Below are positions 9,998-18,499 of a DNA stretch of 64,000 nt, piece after piece; within the stretch, counting starts at the first letter, position 1, and each line of letters opens with the position of its first letter. Location of the stretch: positions 310,001 to 374,000 of the forward strand of contig NZ_CP073343.1 of the NCBI RefSeq assembly GCF_024397855.1, in the 5' to 3' direction. The notes under the pieces are model-generated. The model made no database searches and was not told the origin of the DNA. It saw only the letters and a program-made list of their open reading frames with translations. The position numbers were made by a program, and so were the translations under genes. This DNA comes from Marinomonas rhizomae (GTDB taxonomy: Bacteria > Pseudomonadota > Gammaproteobacteria > Pseudomonadales > Marinomonadaceae).

Positions 9998-10732
9998 ATG
10001 ACTAAGCCAAGTTGGACTGGGCACGGACAAACTGACATTGGACCACTTCGTAAAGAAAATCAGGACAGCCTAACGGCTCTTGATCAGATTGGCGTTTGGT
10101 GTGTAGCCGACGGAATGGGCGGCCACAAAGAAGGTGGTATCGCCAGTCATTTGGCCACGCAAAGTCTTGAAGGCTTACAGCGCCAACAGTTCACCTCTAT
10201 TGAACAAGTGGCTCAAGCGGTTAAAGACACGATTCATGAGGTGAATCAGTCTCTTTGTGCTATGTCCAGCAGTTTTTATGAGCAGGAGGTTATAGGAACA
10301 ACTATCGTCATTTTAATTATTCATGGTCGCCAAGCGAAGGTGTTATGGGTGGGTGACTCTCGTCTTTATCGCATGAGAGATTTGGCATTTGAATTAATGA
10401 CAGAAGACCATACTCAGTTTCAAGAATTGGCCAATCAGGGTGTCTTAGAAATGTCGAACTCTGGTCACCCTAGCAATCATATGTTAACCAGAGCGCTGGG
10501 TGCGAGCGCCTACTGTGAAATTGAAGAGCTCGATATTGAGCTAGGCGACAGTGATATCTTTATGATGTGTAGTGATGGATTGTCAAACATCATTAGCCAA
10601 CTTGAGATGGCAAAAATTATTTATTACAGCGAAGACAAAAACCGAGCCGTAGCTAACTTGATCAACATGGCCATAGCAAAGCAAGCGACCGATAATGTCA
10701 CTGCTTTAATTGTAGATAAAGAAGGGGCGTGA
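9998..10732 (+). CDS. pppA: PP2C-type phosphatase PppA of the T6SS
   Basis: 244 residues with all expected PP2C metal-binding motifs: RKENQDSL near the N terminus, CVADGMGGHKEGG, VLWVGDSRLYR, FMMCSDGLSN and the C-terminal ATDNVTALIV. In T6SS clusters this phosphatase removes the phosphate placed by PpkA on the FHA protein and so turns secretion down. It is a cytoplasmic enzyme with no membrane segment. Its neighbours tagF (before) and ppkA (same operon) fit that role. Confidence 0.92.
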   Translation: MTKPSWTGHGQTDIGPLRKENQDSLTALDQIGVWCVADGMGGHKEGGIASHLATQSLEGLQRQQFTSIEQVAQAVKDTIHEVNQSLCAMSSSFYEQEVIGTTIVILIIHGRQAKVLWVGDSRLYRMRDLAFELMTEDHTQFQELANQGVLEMSNSGHPSNHMLTRALGASAYCEIEELDIELGDSDIFMMCSDGLSNIISQLEMAKIIYYSEDKNRAVANLINMAIAKQATDNVTALIVDKEGA

Positions 10733-10734
10733 CT

Positions 10735-11850
10735 ATGAGGATAGTGTTGTACTGTCTCTCAACTTTATTAGTGTTATCAGGGTGTTCGGCTTTTCAGACC
10801 GCTGAAGATCGTGCGCATAAAAGCTGGCAAACTGTCACTATAGCGGACCAACAACAGATTGAACCGAGTATTGATAGCTATATTGGAATGGAGCGTATTG
10901 GTGTAATAACACTGGCACCTTCCTCTGAAAGCCCAAGTGATCTTATAGAAAAAGCGAAGCAGTGGGTTTATGCATCCGCAGATTATGATCAAGCTCGTCT
11001 CGAGTTGGGTAAAGTCTTCTATCAAGATCAAAATAATTCGGAAGCGATCGATTTTTACAATCAAATATCTAGCGAATTAGCTGTGTTAGCGGTTAATGAA
11101 GGATTTGATCTGAATGCGGATAAGGTCGTTTATATCACCAAAGCAAATGATAATTTGAAAAGCATTGCAGAACGATTTTATGGCAATACAGATGGGTTAA
11201 TATTTTTGATGCGTTTAAATAAGCTTTCTGGAATAAACCTAGATGAGAAAAGACAGCTTTGGATTCCCCTTAAAAAGAAGATTTCAAAACCTTTACCTAT
11301 TAAAAAAGCTTACAAGTCCAGCTTACCAAATCGAAAGGAAAGTGTAGGAAAAGTCGATATAAAAACAGTGCCTACAGCTAAAGAAGCTGACGTGGCCGTT
11401 GTTTCTGAACCTGAAAAAACAATTTTATTAGATAAAAGTTCTAATAAAACGGATGCTAATCAATCACCAGAAATCGACAATTTAAATAAGCGCCCTCAGC
11501 CGAATGAGGGAGAAATAAAGCATAACTTCAAGGAAACTTTTGCGGAGTCTAAAAAAGAGGTAAAAGGTTTGTCTGAATATCGTAAAGGCTCACACAAGAC
11601 GGCTTATTCTCTGTTAGTCTCTGCATCAAACCTTTCTACTGAAGGGCGACAAGTCCTAAGTGATTTAAAGAGTGAGCTAATCGAAAAGCCTTATGCTCGT
11701 GGTCTAACGTTGTATCAAGAGCAAAAACTTGAGCAAGCCGTTAACGAGTTTGATCAAGTGTTAAGTGTTGATCCAACTTATTCACAGGCAAGTGTCTACC
11801 GAGCGAGATGTATGCAATTGCTAGAAAGGTTGAAAACGATTCAAGAATAA
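10735..11850 (+). CDS. LysM-like lipoprotein with C-terminal TPR-like repeats
   Basis: About 371 residues. The start at ATG 10735 has AAGGGG 7 bases upstream; a GTG at 10729 overlapping the pppA stop is the alternative. The N terminus is a lipoprotein signal with LVLSGC. A LysM-like region follows at about residues 130-180 (VVYITKANDNLKSIAERFYG and an LWIPLKKK end), which would bind peptidoglycan. A lysine/proline-rich linker comes next. The last 100 residues look like two TPR units (ARGLTLYQEQKLEQAVNEFD). Similar lipoproteins occur in T6SS operons; its exact job is not known to me, but anchoring or organising the membrane complex at the wall is plausible. Confidence 0.7.
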   Translation: MRIVLYCLSTLLVLSGCSAFQTAEDRAHKSWQTVTIADQQQIEPSIDSYIGMERIGVITLAPSSESPSDLIEKAKQWVYASADYDQARLELGKVFYQDQNNSEAIDFYNQISSELAVLAVNEGFDLNADKVVYITKANDNLKSIAERFYGNTDGLIFLMRLNKLSGINLDEKRQLWIPLKKKISKPLPIKKAYKSSLPNRKESVGKVDIKTVPTAKEADVAVVSEPEKTILLDKSSNKTDANQSPEIDNLNKRPQPNEGEIKHNFKETFAESKKEVKGLSEYRKGSHKTAYSLLVSASNLSTEGRQVLSDLKSELIEKPYARGLTLYQEQKLEQAVNEFDQVLSVDPTYSQASVYRARCMQLLERLKTIQE

Positions 11851-11883
11851 ATTGACTGAACAAAGTCGTATGACAGGGATGGT

Positions 11884-12993
11884 ATGGAACTTAGTAGCGT
11901 ACTTACGCCAATCACCCAAGATGCTCCTGCTGGATTTGATATCCGCGAACACGCAGACTTTAGTGAGCAATATTTTACATTACGTGACCTGCGTAACCGT
12001 ATTCGAGCAGAAGAGCGACAAGTTGTTCAGCTGGAGGACTTGCAAGGCCTGACTGCTGAATGGAAGCCTGTTAGAGACGAATGTCTTGTTGTGTTGTCTC
12101 AATGCTCAAAGGATGTGGAAGTACTTGCATGGCTTATTGAAGCCAGCATCCGGTTAGAAGGCTTTCAAGGTCTAGCTCAATCCTTAGCGTTAGCAGATCA
12201 GCTTATCCGTGAATATTGGGGGGAGATGTATCCTCGCCCAGATGAAGATGGCATTCAAGCGACTCTTTATCCGTTAAGTGGTTTAAATGGTGACAACGGC
12301 GAAGGTACCCTAATTATGCCGATTCGCATGTCACCTTTTATGTACAGTAACGAGCAAGAGCCAGTGTTGGTATGGGATTATATCAAGGCCTGTGAGCTGG
12401 CCCAAATTCAAGACCAAGAAAAACTAAAGCGTCGAACAGATAATGGTGAGCAAACCATTGCCCAGTTACAAAAACTGGTTCATGGCAATGACCTAGCGGC
12501 AATACGTGCCACCGCTGATGCAGTGTACGCTGCCAAAGAAAGCTTTATCTCCCTAGAAAGCTTTTTGAATGACATGTGCGGCTTTGATGCACCGCCAACG
12601 TCTGCCATAAAAAATACGCTGTCGGTGGCTCAGGAAGCGTTGAAAGTTATTGCTCATATTGAAGCTCGTTCTGTAGATCCTGAAGACATACCAGAGTCAG
12701 AAGAGGTTGAGGAAAGCGATCGGGTTGAATCAAAGCCGATCACACGTGTAGGCGCAATTGATCCTGCCAGTTATTACCCAGCCTCTCGAGAGGAGGCGTT
12801 GGTGATGACCTCAAGACTTAGTTTGTTTTTTGAAAATACAGAGCCTCATTCACCATTGTCCCATCAGATGAAACGGGTAGAGCGTTGGGGAAGAATGAGT
12901 TTGGCTGAGTTAATGGAAGAACTATTGGACGATGATAATGCACGGCAACAGTTCTTCCGCCTAATTGGCTTAAACCCGAATACCGGGAGCTAA
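11884..12993 (+). CDS. tssA: T6SS assembly protein TssA
   Basis: 369 residues with the N-terminal ImpA domain typical of TssA (PAGFDIREHADF, VLAWLIEASIRLEGFQGLAQ, YWGEMYPRPDEDG, LYPLSGLNG). The C-terminal part includes an EALVMTSRLSLFFENTEPHSPL segment followed by a short helical end, as in short TssA types. TssA sits at the baseplate or the distal sheath end and coordinates tube and sheath growth. AGGG lies about 7 bases before the ATG. The 105 bases between tssA and tssB hold no gene. Confidence 0.92.
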   Translation: MELSSVLTPITQDAPAGFDIREHADFSEQYFTLRDLRNRIRAEERQVVQLEDLQGLTAEWKPVRDECLVVLSQCSKDVEVLAWLIEASIRLEGFQGLAQSLALADQLIREYWGEMYPRPDEDGIQATLYPLSGLNGDNGEGTLIMPIRMSPFMYSNEQEPVLVWDYIKACELAQIQDQEKLKRRTDNGEQTIAQLQKLVHGNDLAAIRATADAVYAAKESFISLESFLNDMCGFDAPPTSAIKNTLSVAQEALKVIAHIEARSVDPEDIPESEEVEESDRVESKPITRVGAIDPASYYPASREEALVMTSRLSLFFENTEPHSPLSHQMKRVERWGRMSLAELMEELLDDDNARQQFFRLIGLNPNTGS

Positions 12994-13098
12994 TGGGGTT
13001 GTATGCGCGATTGAGTGGTACGCGTATCAGTTCGAGATGTTTGCTCAAGCATTTAAGCCAAAGCAAATACGAAATAAAGGAATAGTCGAGGACGAAAC

Positions 13099-13611
13099 AT
13101 GAGTAGCGAAAGTATTCACAAAAAGTTAGAAAGGGTTCGTAAGCCACGAGTTCATATCACTTACGATGTTGAGACAGAGGGCGCTGTTGTTGTTAAGGAG
13201 CTGCCTTTTGTAATGGGGATCATGGGGGAATTCACAGGGAATAATCCAGGTGCGCCATTGAAGAGCCTAAAAGATCGTAAGTTTGTACAAATTGACCGTG
13301 ATAATCTAAACGATGTGATGACCAAGCTTGAACCTGGTTTAGCGTTTAAAGTTGATAATAAATTGACCGATCAAGAAGGTACTATTCCAGTCGATTTGAA
13401 GTTTCGTTCGATGAATGACTTTGAGCCTGGTCAGGTGGTCGAGCAAGTTGAGCCATTGAAAAAACTGCTGGATACACGTAACAAACTGCGTGACCTGCTG
13501 ACTAAGGCTGATCGCTCTGAAGAGTTGGAATCTTTGCTAGAGCAAGTATTGCAAAATACTGATAGCGTACAGAAGCTTTCCAATGAACTGCAAGACAGTG
13601 ATGTAAACTAG
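13099..13611 (+). CDS. tssB: T6SS sheath small subunit TssB
   Basis: 170 residues, the normal TssB/VipA size. It shows the family motifs [40 protein letters not shown] and a C-terminal coiled helix ([12 protein letters not shown]). It pairs with TssC to form the contractile sheath. Only one tssB is present, although two tssC-like genes follow. tssC starts 11 bases downstream. Confidence 0.96.
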   Translation: MSSESIHKKLERVRKPRVHITYDVETEGAVVVKELPFVMGIMGEFTGNNPGAPLKSLKDRKFVQIDRDNLNDVMTKLEPGLAFKVDNKLTDQEGTIPVDLKFRSMNDFEPGQVVEQVEPLKKLLDTRNKLRDLLTKADRSEELESLLEQVLQNTDSVQKLSNELQDSDVN

Positions 13612-13622
13612 AGGCAACAGGG

Positions 13623-15119
13623 ATGACAGATACTACAGCAACACTAGACCCACAGACGCAAACCCAAACGCTTGAGCAAACAAGTTTACTTGATCAAGTG
13701 ATCGGTGCGACCAAACAAACTGAGAGCACGGTAGCGAAAGATTTACTTAAAACATTAGTAGATGGTGCGATGGAAGGCACTGTGGTTTGGGATCGAAATA
13801 TCGCCAAGACTATCAATCAAGCAATCGATCTACTGGACCATAAGCTTTCTGAGCAACTTAATGAAGTCATGCACTCAGAAGAGTTTTTAGCATTAGAAGG
13901 TTCGTGGCGTGGTCTTAGCTATTTGGTACATAACTCTGAAACAAACTCTGCGTTAAAACTGAAAATGCTGAATCTTAGTAAACGTGATCTTTATAAAGAC
14001 TTAGATCGTGCTGTTGAGTTTGATCAAAGCGAAATGTTTAAAAAGATTTACGAAGAAGAGTTTGGTACACCGGGTGGTGAGCCGTTTGGCGCTATGATTG
14101 GCGATTATGCGTTTGATAGTTCTCCAAATGATATTGAACTGCTGTCGAAAATGTCTAACATTTCTGCTGCAGCATTCTGTCCTTTCATTGCATCTGCTGG
14201 CCCTCAGCTGTTCGGATTGGAAAGCTGGACTGAATTATCACGTCCACGCGATCTAGAAAAAATCTTTGATTCTAAAGAATATATTAAATGGCGTAGTTTC
14301 CGCGATACTGAAGACTCACGTTTTCTATCATTAACGCTACCACGCGTCTTGGCTCGTTTGCCCTATGGTGACAAAACCAAGCCTATTGATGCGTTCGGTT
14401 ATGAAGAAGCACCGATTGATCAAGGTGGTACAGCACGTGTGAGTGATCATGATGATTATTGCTGGATGAACGCTGCTTATGTAATGGGCTCGCGCATGAC
14501 ACATGCCTTCTCAACAACAGGCTGGTGTACTGCTATCCGTGGTGCAGAAGGGGGTGGTCGTGTAGAAGATTTACCGACGCATGTTTTCACTAGTGATGAT
14601 GGCGACTTAGATCTTAAGTGTCCAACCGAGATTGGCTTGACGGATCGTCGTGAAGCGGAGCTATCGAAACTAGGCTTCCTTCCTTTGTGCCATTATAAAA
14701 ACACAGATTACGCAGTGTTCTTTGGTGGACAAACTACTCAAAAACCAAAAATCTATGACCGTCCAGAAGCGACCGCTAATGCGGCGATCTCTGCTCGTCT
14801 ACCATACATGATGGCTACCTCTCGCTTTACGCATTACCTGAAAGTAATGGGGCGAGACAAAATCGGTTCCTTCATGGAAAAAGACGATGTGGAATCTTGG
14901 TTAAACCGCTGGTTGCTTAACTATGTGAACAATAATCCGGACTCAGGACAGGAAATGAAAGCCCGTTACCCGCTTCGTGAAGCGAAGGTTCAGGTGACTG
15001 AAATTCCAGGTCGTCCTGGATCTTACAATGTTGTCGCGTGGATGCGCCCTTGGCTACAACTGGAAGAGTTGACTGCATCTATGCGTATGGTTGCGCGTAT
15101 CCCTCAAATGGGCAACTAA
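13623..15119 (+). CDS. tssC: T6SS sheath large subunit TssC
   Basis: 498 residues, usual length. Hallmarks include LEGSWRGLSYLVHNSET, FDQSEMFKKIYEEEFGTPGG, FLSLTLPRVLARLPYG, CWMNAAYVMGSRM, and the C-terminal RFTHYLKVMGRDKIGSF and LNRWLLNYV. It assembles with TssB into the contractile sheath around the Hcp tube. A 68-base gap separates it from a second, diverged TssC-like gene. Confidence 0.96.
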   Translation: MTDTTATLDPQTQTQTLEQTSLLDQVIGATKQTESTVAKDLLKTLVDGAMEGTVVWDRNIAKTINQAIDLLDHKLSEQLNEVMHSEEFLALEGSWRGLSYLVHNSETNSALKLKMLNLSKRDLYKDLDRAVEFDQSEMFKKIYEEEFGTPGGEPFGAMIGDYAFDSSPNDIELLSKMSNISAAAFCPFIASAGPQLFGLESWTELSRPRDLEKIFDSKEYIKWRSFRDTEDSRFLSLTLPRVLARLPYGDKTKPIDAFGYEEAPIDQGGTARVSDHDDYCWMNAAYVMGSRMTHAFSTTGWCTAIRGAEGGGRVEDLPTHVFTSDDGDLDLKCPTEIGLTDRREAELSKLGFLPLCHYKNTDYAVFFGGQTTQKPKIYDRPEATANAAISARLPYMMATSRFTHYLKVMGRDKIGSFMEKDDVESWLNRWLLNYVNNNPDSGQEMKARYPLREAKVQVTEIPGRPGSYNVVAWMRPWLQLEELTASMRMVARIPQMGN

Positions 15120-15187
15120 GCTAGATATGGTATAACGAGGACTGCAATTTCAGCAATTAGCAGTCTTCGTTCAAAGGAGATCAAGCC

Positions 15188-16633
15188 ATGGATGCACAAG
15201 GCGTTTTTCATCAGAAAATCCAGACATCACGAGCAGAATCCGCTTCCCAATATGCTTGGGTCAATGAGCTTATCGATACATTAAGCCTTGATGAACTTGA
15301 TTATGTGCCAAGCAAGCAGGAAGTGATTCATCTGTTGGCAATACACATCGCTAAGCTTGATCGCCTAATGCAAACTCAGTTAGATGAAGTATTACACCAT
15401 CCTCAGTTTCAAGCGCTAGAAGCAAGTTGGCTCGGCTGTCATTTTTTGCTAAACCAGATTGGTTTGAGCTATCAAATCAAAGTGAAAATGCTGAATGTAT
15501 CTTGGTCTGAGGTGAATCGTGATGTGATGCGTGCGATTGAGATTGATCAGAGTGAAATCTTCAATAAAGTATATAACGGTGAATTTGGTATTGCTGGTGG
15601 TGAGCCCTTTAGTGCCATGCTGTGTAATTTCGATGTGGCGTTGAAACCGCATTATCACGGGGTTGATGATCTTCGCTTGGTGGATAGTTTGGCGCAAGTC
15701 GCAGCGGCTGCTTTTTGCCCGTTTATTTTTAATACACATCCGTCTTTATTAGATCTGGATGAGTTTACTAATATGAACTCACTGCTGAACCTACAGCGTA
15801 CCTATCAGCAATTGGATTTTATGCAATGGAAAAGCCTACGTCGTAAAGAAGATTCACGTTTTATTGGGCTAACACTTCCGAATATTTATTTGCGTCGGCC
15901 TTATGAACATAACCCTACTCGTACCGATCAATTTGTTTACCAAGAGCGTTTGTCTCACCGCTCGGACAGATTAAAAACAGGCGCTGTTTTTGCTTTAGGT
16001 GCGGTTATGGCTCGTTGTTTTGCTAACACCAGCTGGTTGGCTGAAATTACTGGCGAGCGCTATTTTGGTGGTGGCGTAATTGCTAACCCTAATGAGCATA
16101 GATCTGAAGCGGATCTTGAATCGATTGTCGCAGCTGAAATCATGATTCCAGATAATTTAGAGCGAACGCTTACGGAGTACGGTTTTATTTCGGCTTGTTA
16201 CAGTGCTAACGGTGGCTCTGGTGTGTTCTATAGTGCTCCGTCGATTCAAAGCCCGCCGGTTTATACCAGCGAACAAGCCAATATCAATGCTCGATACTCG
16301 GCCATGTTGCAGTACGTATTATGCACTTCACGCTTTGCGCATTACCTTAAAGTGATCGTACGGGATCATGTGGGTTCTTTTTATACAGCTGAAGAGTGTC
16401 GCCGTTTTTTACAAAGCTGGATCATGAATTATGTGATGGCAACCGATGAGGCGAGTGATGAATTACTTGCTCGCTATCCACTCCGAGATGCTCGAGTGTC
16501 TGTTAATGAGAAGGCGGGTGTGAGTGGTAACTATACATGTGTGGTGCACTTAAAGCCGCACTTTCAACTAGAAACAATTGAAACCTCAATACAGTTTAGT
16601 GCTGAGGTTGTCTCCAACAGAGTGACAGGATAA
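15188..16633 (+). CDS. Second TssC-like sheath protein (paralogue)
   Basis: 481 residues and clearly homologous to the preceding TssC along its whole length (LEASWLGCHFLLNQIGLS, IDQSEIFNKVYNGEFGIAGG, FIGLTLPNIYLRRPY, RFAHYLKVIVRDHVGSF). It differs at many positions conserved in TssC. The N-terminal extension is shorter, and the strongly conserved central region has changed (MLCNFDV where TssC has MIGDYAF). It keeps a sound ribosome site (AAAGGAG about 10 bases before the ATG), no internal stop and full length, so it is probably functional. It may be an alternative sheath subunit, a cap or tail-end component, or a TagJ partner, since tagJ follows after 2 bases. The specific role is unknown to me. 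Confidence 0.85.
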   Translation: MDAQGVFHQKIQTSRAESASQYAWVNELIDTLSLDELDYVPSKQEVIHLLAIHIAKLDRLMQTQLDEVLHHPQFQALEASWLGCHFLLNQIGLSYQIKVKMLNVSWSEVNRDVMRAIEIDQSEIFNKVYNGEFGIAGGEPFSAMLCNFDVALKPHYHGVDDLRLVDSLAQVAAAAFCPFIFNTHPSLLDLDEFTNMNSLLNLQRTYQQLDFMQWKSLRRKEDSRFIGLTLPNIYLRRPYEHNPTRTDQFVYQERLSHRSDRLKTGAVFALGAVMARCFANTSWLAEITGERYFGGGVIANPNEHRSEADLESIVAAEIMIPDNLERTLTEYGFISACYSANGGSGVFYSAPSIQSPPVYTSEQANINARYSAMLQYVLCTSRFAHYLKVIVRDHVGSFYTAEECRRFLQSWIMNYVMATDEASDELLARYPLRDARVSVNEKAGVSGNYTCVVHLKPHFQLETIETSIQFSAEVVSNRVTG

Positions 16634-16635
16634 TC

Positions 16636-17472
16636 ATGGATATTAAAGGAATTAGCGAACTGTATGATCAAGGGGATCTTTCCTCTGCACTGACACATGC
16701 CAAGACATTTGTTCGAGATAACCCGGAAAGCAATGAAGGTCGAAGCCTATTGTTGCAGTTTTATTTGTTTGTTGGCGAAATCGATAAAGCCATCAGTCAG
16801 CTTACGATTCTAGAAAAAAAATACCAAGATGACCTGCCTTCGTTTATGACACTTAAAGTCATGGCAGAAATGCTCAAAGCAGATAACCAGCGTCGTGCTT
16901 TCTTTTCTTCGTTGACAACTATGCCAGCATTGGGCGAAGCGCACGAAACGTTCTTGCAACCAAGTTTTGCTTTGATGAAAGGTGTTGCCGACGGTTCCAT
17001 GACCAAAGCTCAGGCACAGGAATTATTGGCCGATCGACCTCAGCCATTATTTGAATGTAAGTCAGGTGAAGAAACGCTGACCGGCGAATTGATTGAGCCG
17101 GATGATTTAACGGCGTTTGCCTTAGAAGTGTTTGTGGCGAATCAAGGTTATGCATGGCTTCCCTGGCAAGAAATACAAAGTATCGAGTTTTTCCCTTATG
17201 AAAAACCGATCGACTTGTTATATCGCAAAGCAATGGTGTATTTGTTACCACAAGACAGTGAGGAAGCGCAGCCAATGCACGTGTTTGTTCCGACAATATA
17301 TGCTGGCACCAGCAGCACGGACACCCAAGCCTCCTTGGCTCGCGCGACCGACTGGGATGCGGATGAGACAACTGAAATCGTCACCGGGATCGGTCAGAAA
17401 TGCTGGTTAATAGGGGATGAGCTGGTACCGATTCTTCAGATACAGTCACTTCAACGTTCACGACCTAACTAA
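16636..17472 (+). CDS. tagJ: T6SS accessory protein TagJ (ImpE family)
   Basis: 278 residues. The N-terminal helical repeat region resembles TPR units (LSSALTHAKTFVRDNPESNEGRSLLLQF), followed by the conserved ImpE C-terminal domain (QGYAWLPWQEIQSIEF, PIDLLYRKAMVYL, VFVPTIYAGTSS, RATDWDADE). TagJ binds the N terminus of the sheath small subunit and modulates ClpV-driven disassembly in systems that carry it. Its start lies 2 bases after the TssC-like gene, suggesting coupled translation. Confidence 0.9.
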   Translation: MDIKGISELYDQGDLSSALTHAKTFVRDNPESNEGRSLLLQFYLFVGEIDKAISQLTILEKKYQDDLPSFMTLKVMAEMLKADNQRRAFFSSLTTMPALGEAHETFLQPSFALMKGVADGSMTKAQAQELLADRPQPLFECKSGEETLTGELIEPDDLTAFALEVFVANQGYAWLPWQEIQSIEFFPYEKPIDLLYRKAMVYLLPQDSEEAQPMHVFVPTIYAGTSSTDTQASLARATDWDADETTEIVTGIGQKCWLIGDELVPILQIQSLQRSRPN

Positions 17473-17504
17473 GAAATGGATTTAAGTTGTTGAGGTAATG
17501 ATCA

Positions 17505-17651
17505 ATGTATACCTATAGAAATGAAACAGGCCTTTCAAGTTCTGAGTTATATACTGCGATAGTTATAGATAAAACATTCGAGCAACTTGGTGTTAATGAT
17601 GTTGCAGCTGTATCAGCAATTATAAATGACTCTGATAGGTTAACGGATTAA
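17505..17651 (+). pseudogene. STM2901-like N-terminal fragment
   Basis: A 48-residue frame beginning MYTYRNETGL and containing ELYTAIVIDKTFEQLGVN and DVAAVSAIIND. From memory this resembles the first third of STM2901-family proteins (about 150 residues), which in enterobacteria often sit beside DUF1493 genes. Here the frame stops where that family would continue, so it looks truncated. The DUF1493 gene starts 2 bases after its stop, which reproduces the known pairing. The recognition rests on a short segment, so it is tentative. Confidence 0.45.
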
Positions 17652-17653
17652 TT

Positions 17654-17974
17654 ATGAGTGAGGTTTTCGAAGAGCTTGCTACGTTTATTGAGGGGGAAAC
17701 AGGGTGCCCAAGAGATAAAATATCAAAAGAAACTCTTCTATATCATGATGTTAGGGTAGATGGTGAGGATGCTATGGAGTTAATGGGAAAATACTCTGAT
17801 AAGTTTCTGGTAGATATGAGTGGTTTTAACTTTGATCTCTATTTCAATGGCGAAGGCCTTGATTCACTCTCCATTTTTGGTTCTATATTTGGAGTTGGCG
17901 GTAATAATCATAGAGTAGATGAAATAACGGTTGATATGCTTATGCAGGCGGCTATAAATCGAAAATGGAATTAA
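17654..17974 (+). CDS. DUF1493 family protein
   Basis: 106 residues with the DUF1493 pattern: an acyl-carrier-like helical opening (VFEELATFIEGETGCPRDKI), the central LLYHDVRVDGEDAMELM, then FLVDMSGFNFDLYFNGEG. The family is widespread in enterobacteria and its function is not settled. It is embedded, with the STM2901-like fragment, between tagJ and tssE, two genes of the T6SS core. I know of no T6SS role for DUF1493. It is probably a passenger inserted without breaking operon transcription. Confidence 0.65.
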   Translation: MSEVFEELATFIEGETGCPRDKISKETLLYHDVRVDGEDAMELMGKYSDKFLVDMSGFNFDLYFNGEGLDSLSIFGSIFGVGGNNHRVDEITVDMLMQAAINRKWN

Positions 17975-18028
17975 ATTTATACCTTATGTTTAATGCTTTT
18001 AAGTGTTTTTTCTTTTGGAAGGGCTGCT

Positions 18029-18499
18029 ATGACAAATGATTCACTGCAATTACCTTTTATTGAGCTGATTCAAGACGAAGCCCCTGAAAGTAAAATCGAT
18101 CGGCATCGTCCTGAGGTTGAGTATTACATTCAGTATAAAAACAGTGTGATGCGGGATCTGCAGGAGTTATTGAACAGCCGCTGTCGTTCGCTTAACCCAT
18201 TTTCAGAAGTAAAGAGTGATGTTTTGTTGACTTATGGCGTAACAGACTTTGCTCACATCAATATTTCGTCATTGAGCGGGCGTGATGAGTTGCGCAGGAA
18301 AATACAGGAAACACTGCGTCTAAATGAGCCGCGCTTAAGTGATATCAATGTCACGCTTAGTGAAGAAAAAATCGAAACCAATAGCTTGGGTTTTTATATT
18401 AAAGCAAAGCTTATGTTTTACGGGGAGTCGGAAGCTGTGATGATCACGGCTTTATTCGAACCCGCGCTAAAAATGTTTAATTTCAGGTCAGGAAGATAA
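18029..18499 (+). CDS. tssE: T6SS baseplate protein TssE (gp25-like)
   Basis: 156 residues from the ATG at 18029, which has GGAAGGG just upstream; an upstream in-frame ATG at 17993 would add 12 residues unlike the family. The gp25/GPW lysozyme-like baseplate fold is indicated by LLTYGVTDFAHINISS, RDELRRKIQETLRLNEPRL and the late VMITALFEPALKMF. TssE forms baseplate wedges with TssF and TssG, encoded immediately after it. The stop overlaps the tssF start by one base. Confidence 0.92.
   Translation: MTNDSLQLPFIELIQDEAPESKIDRHRPEVEYYIQYKNSVMRDLQELLNSRCRSLNPFSEVKSDVLLTYGVTDFAHINISSLSGRDELRRKIQETLRLNEPRLSDINVTLSEEKIETNSLGFYIKAKLMFYGESEAVMITALFEPALKMFNFRSGR

Noticed and set aside
17993..18028. Longer TssE start at 17993
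   Set aside because: The added 12 residues are unlike the family, and the ATG at 18029 has a clear GGAAGGG site.
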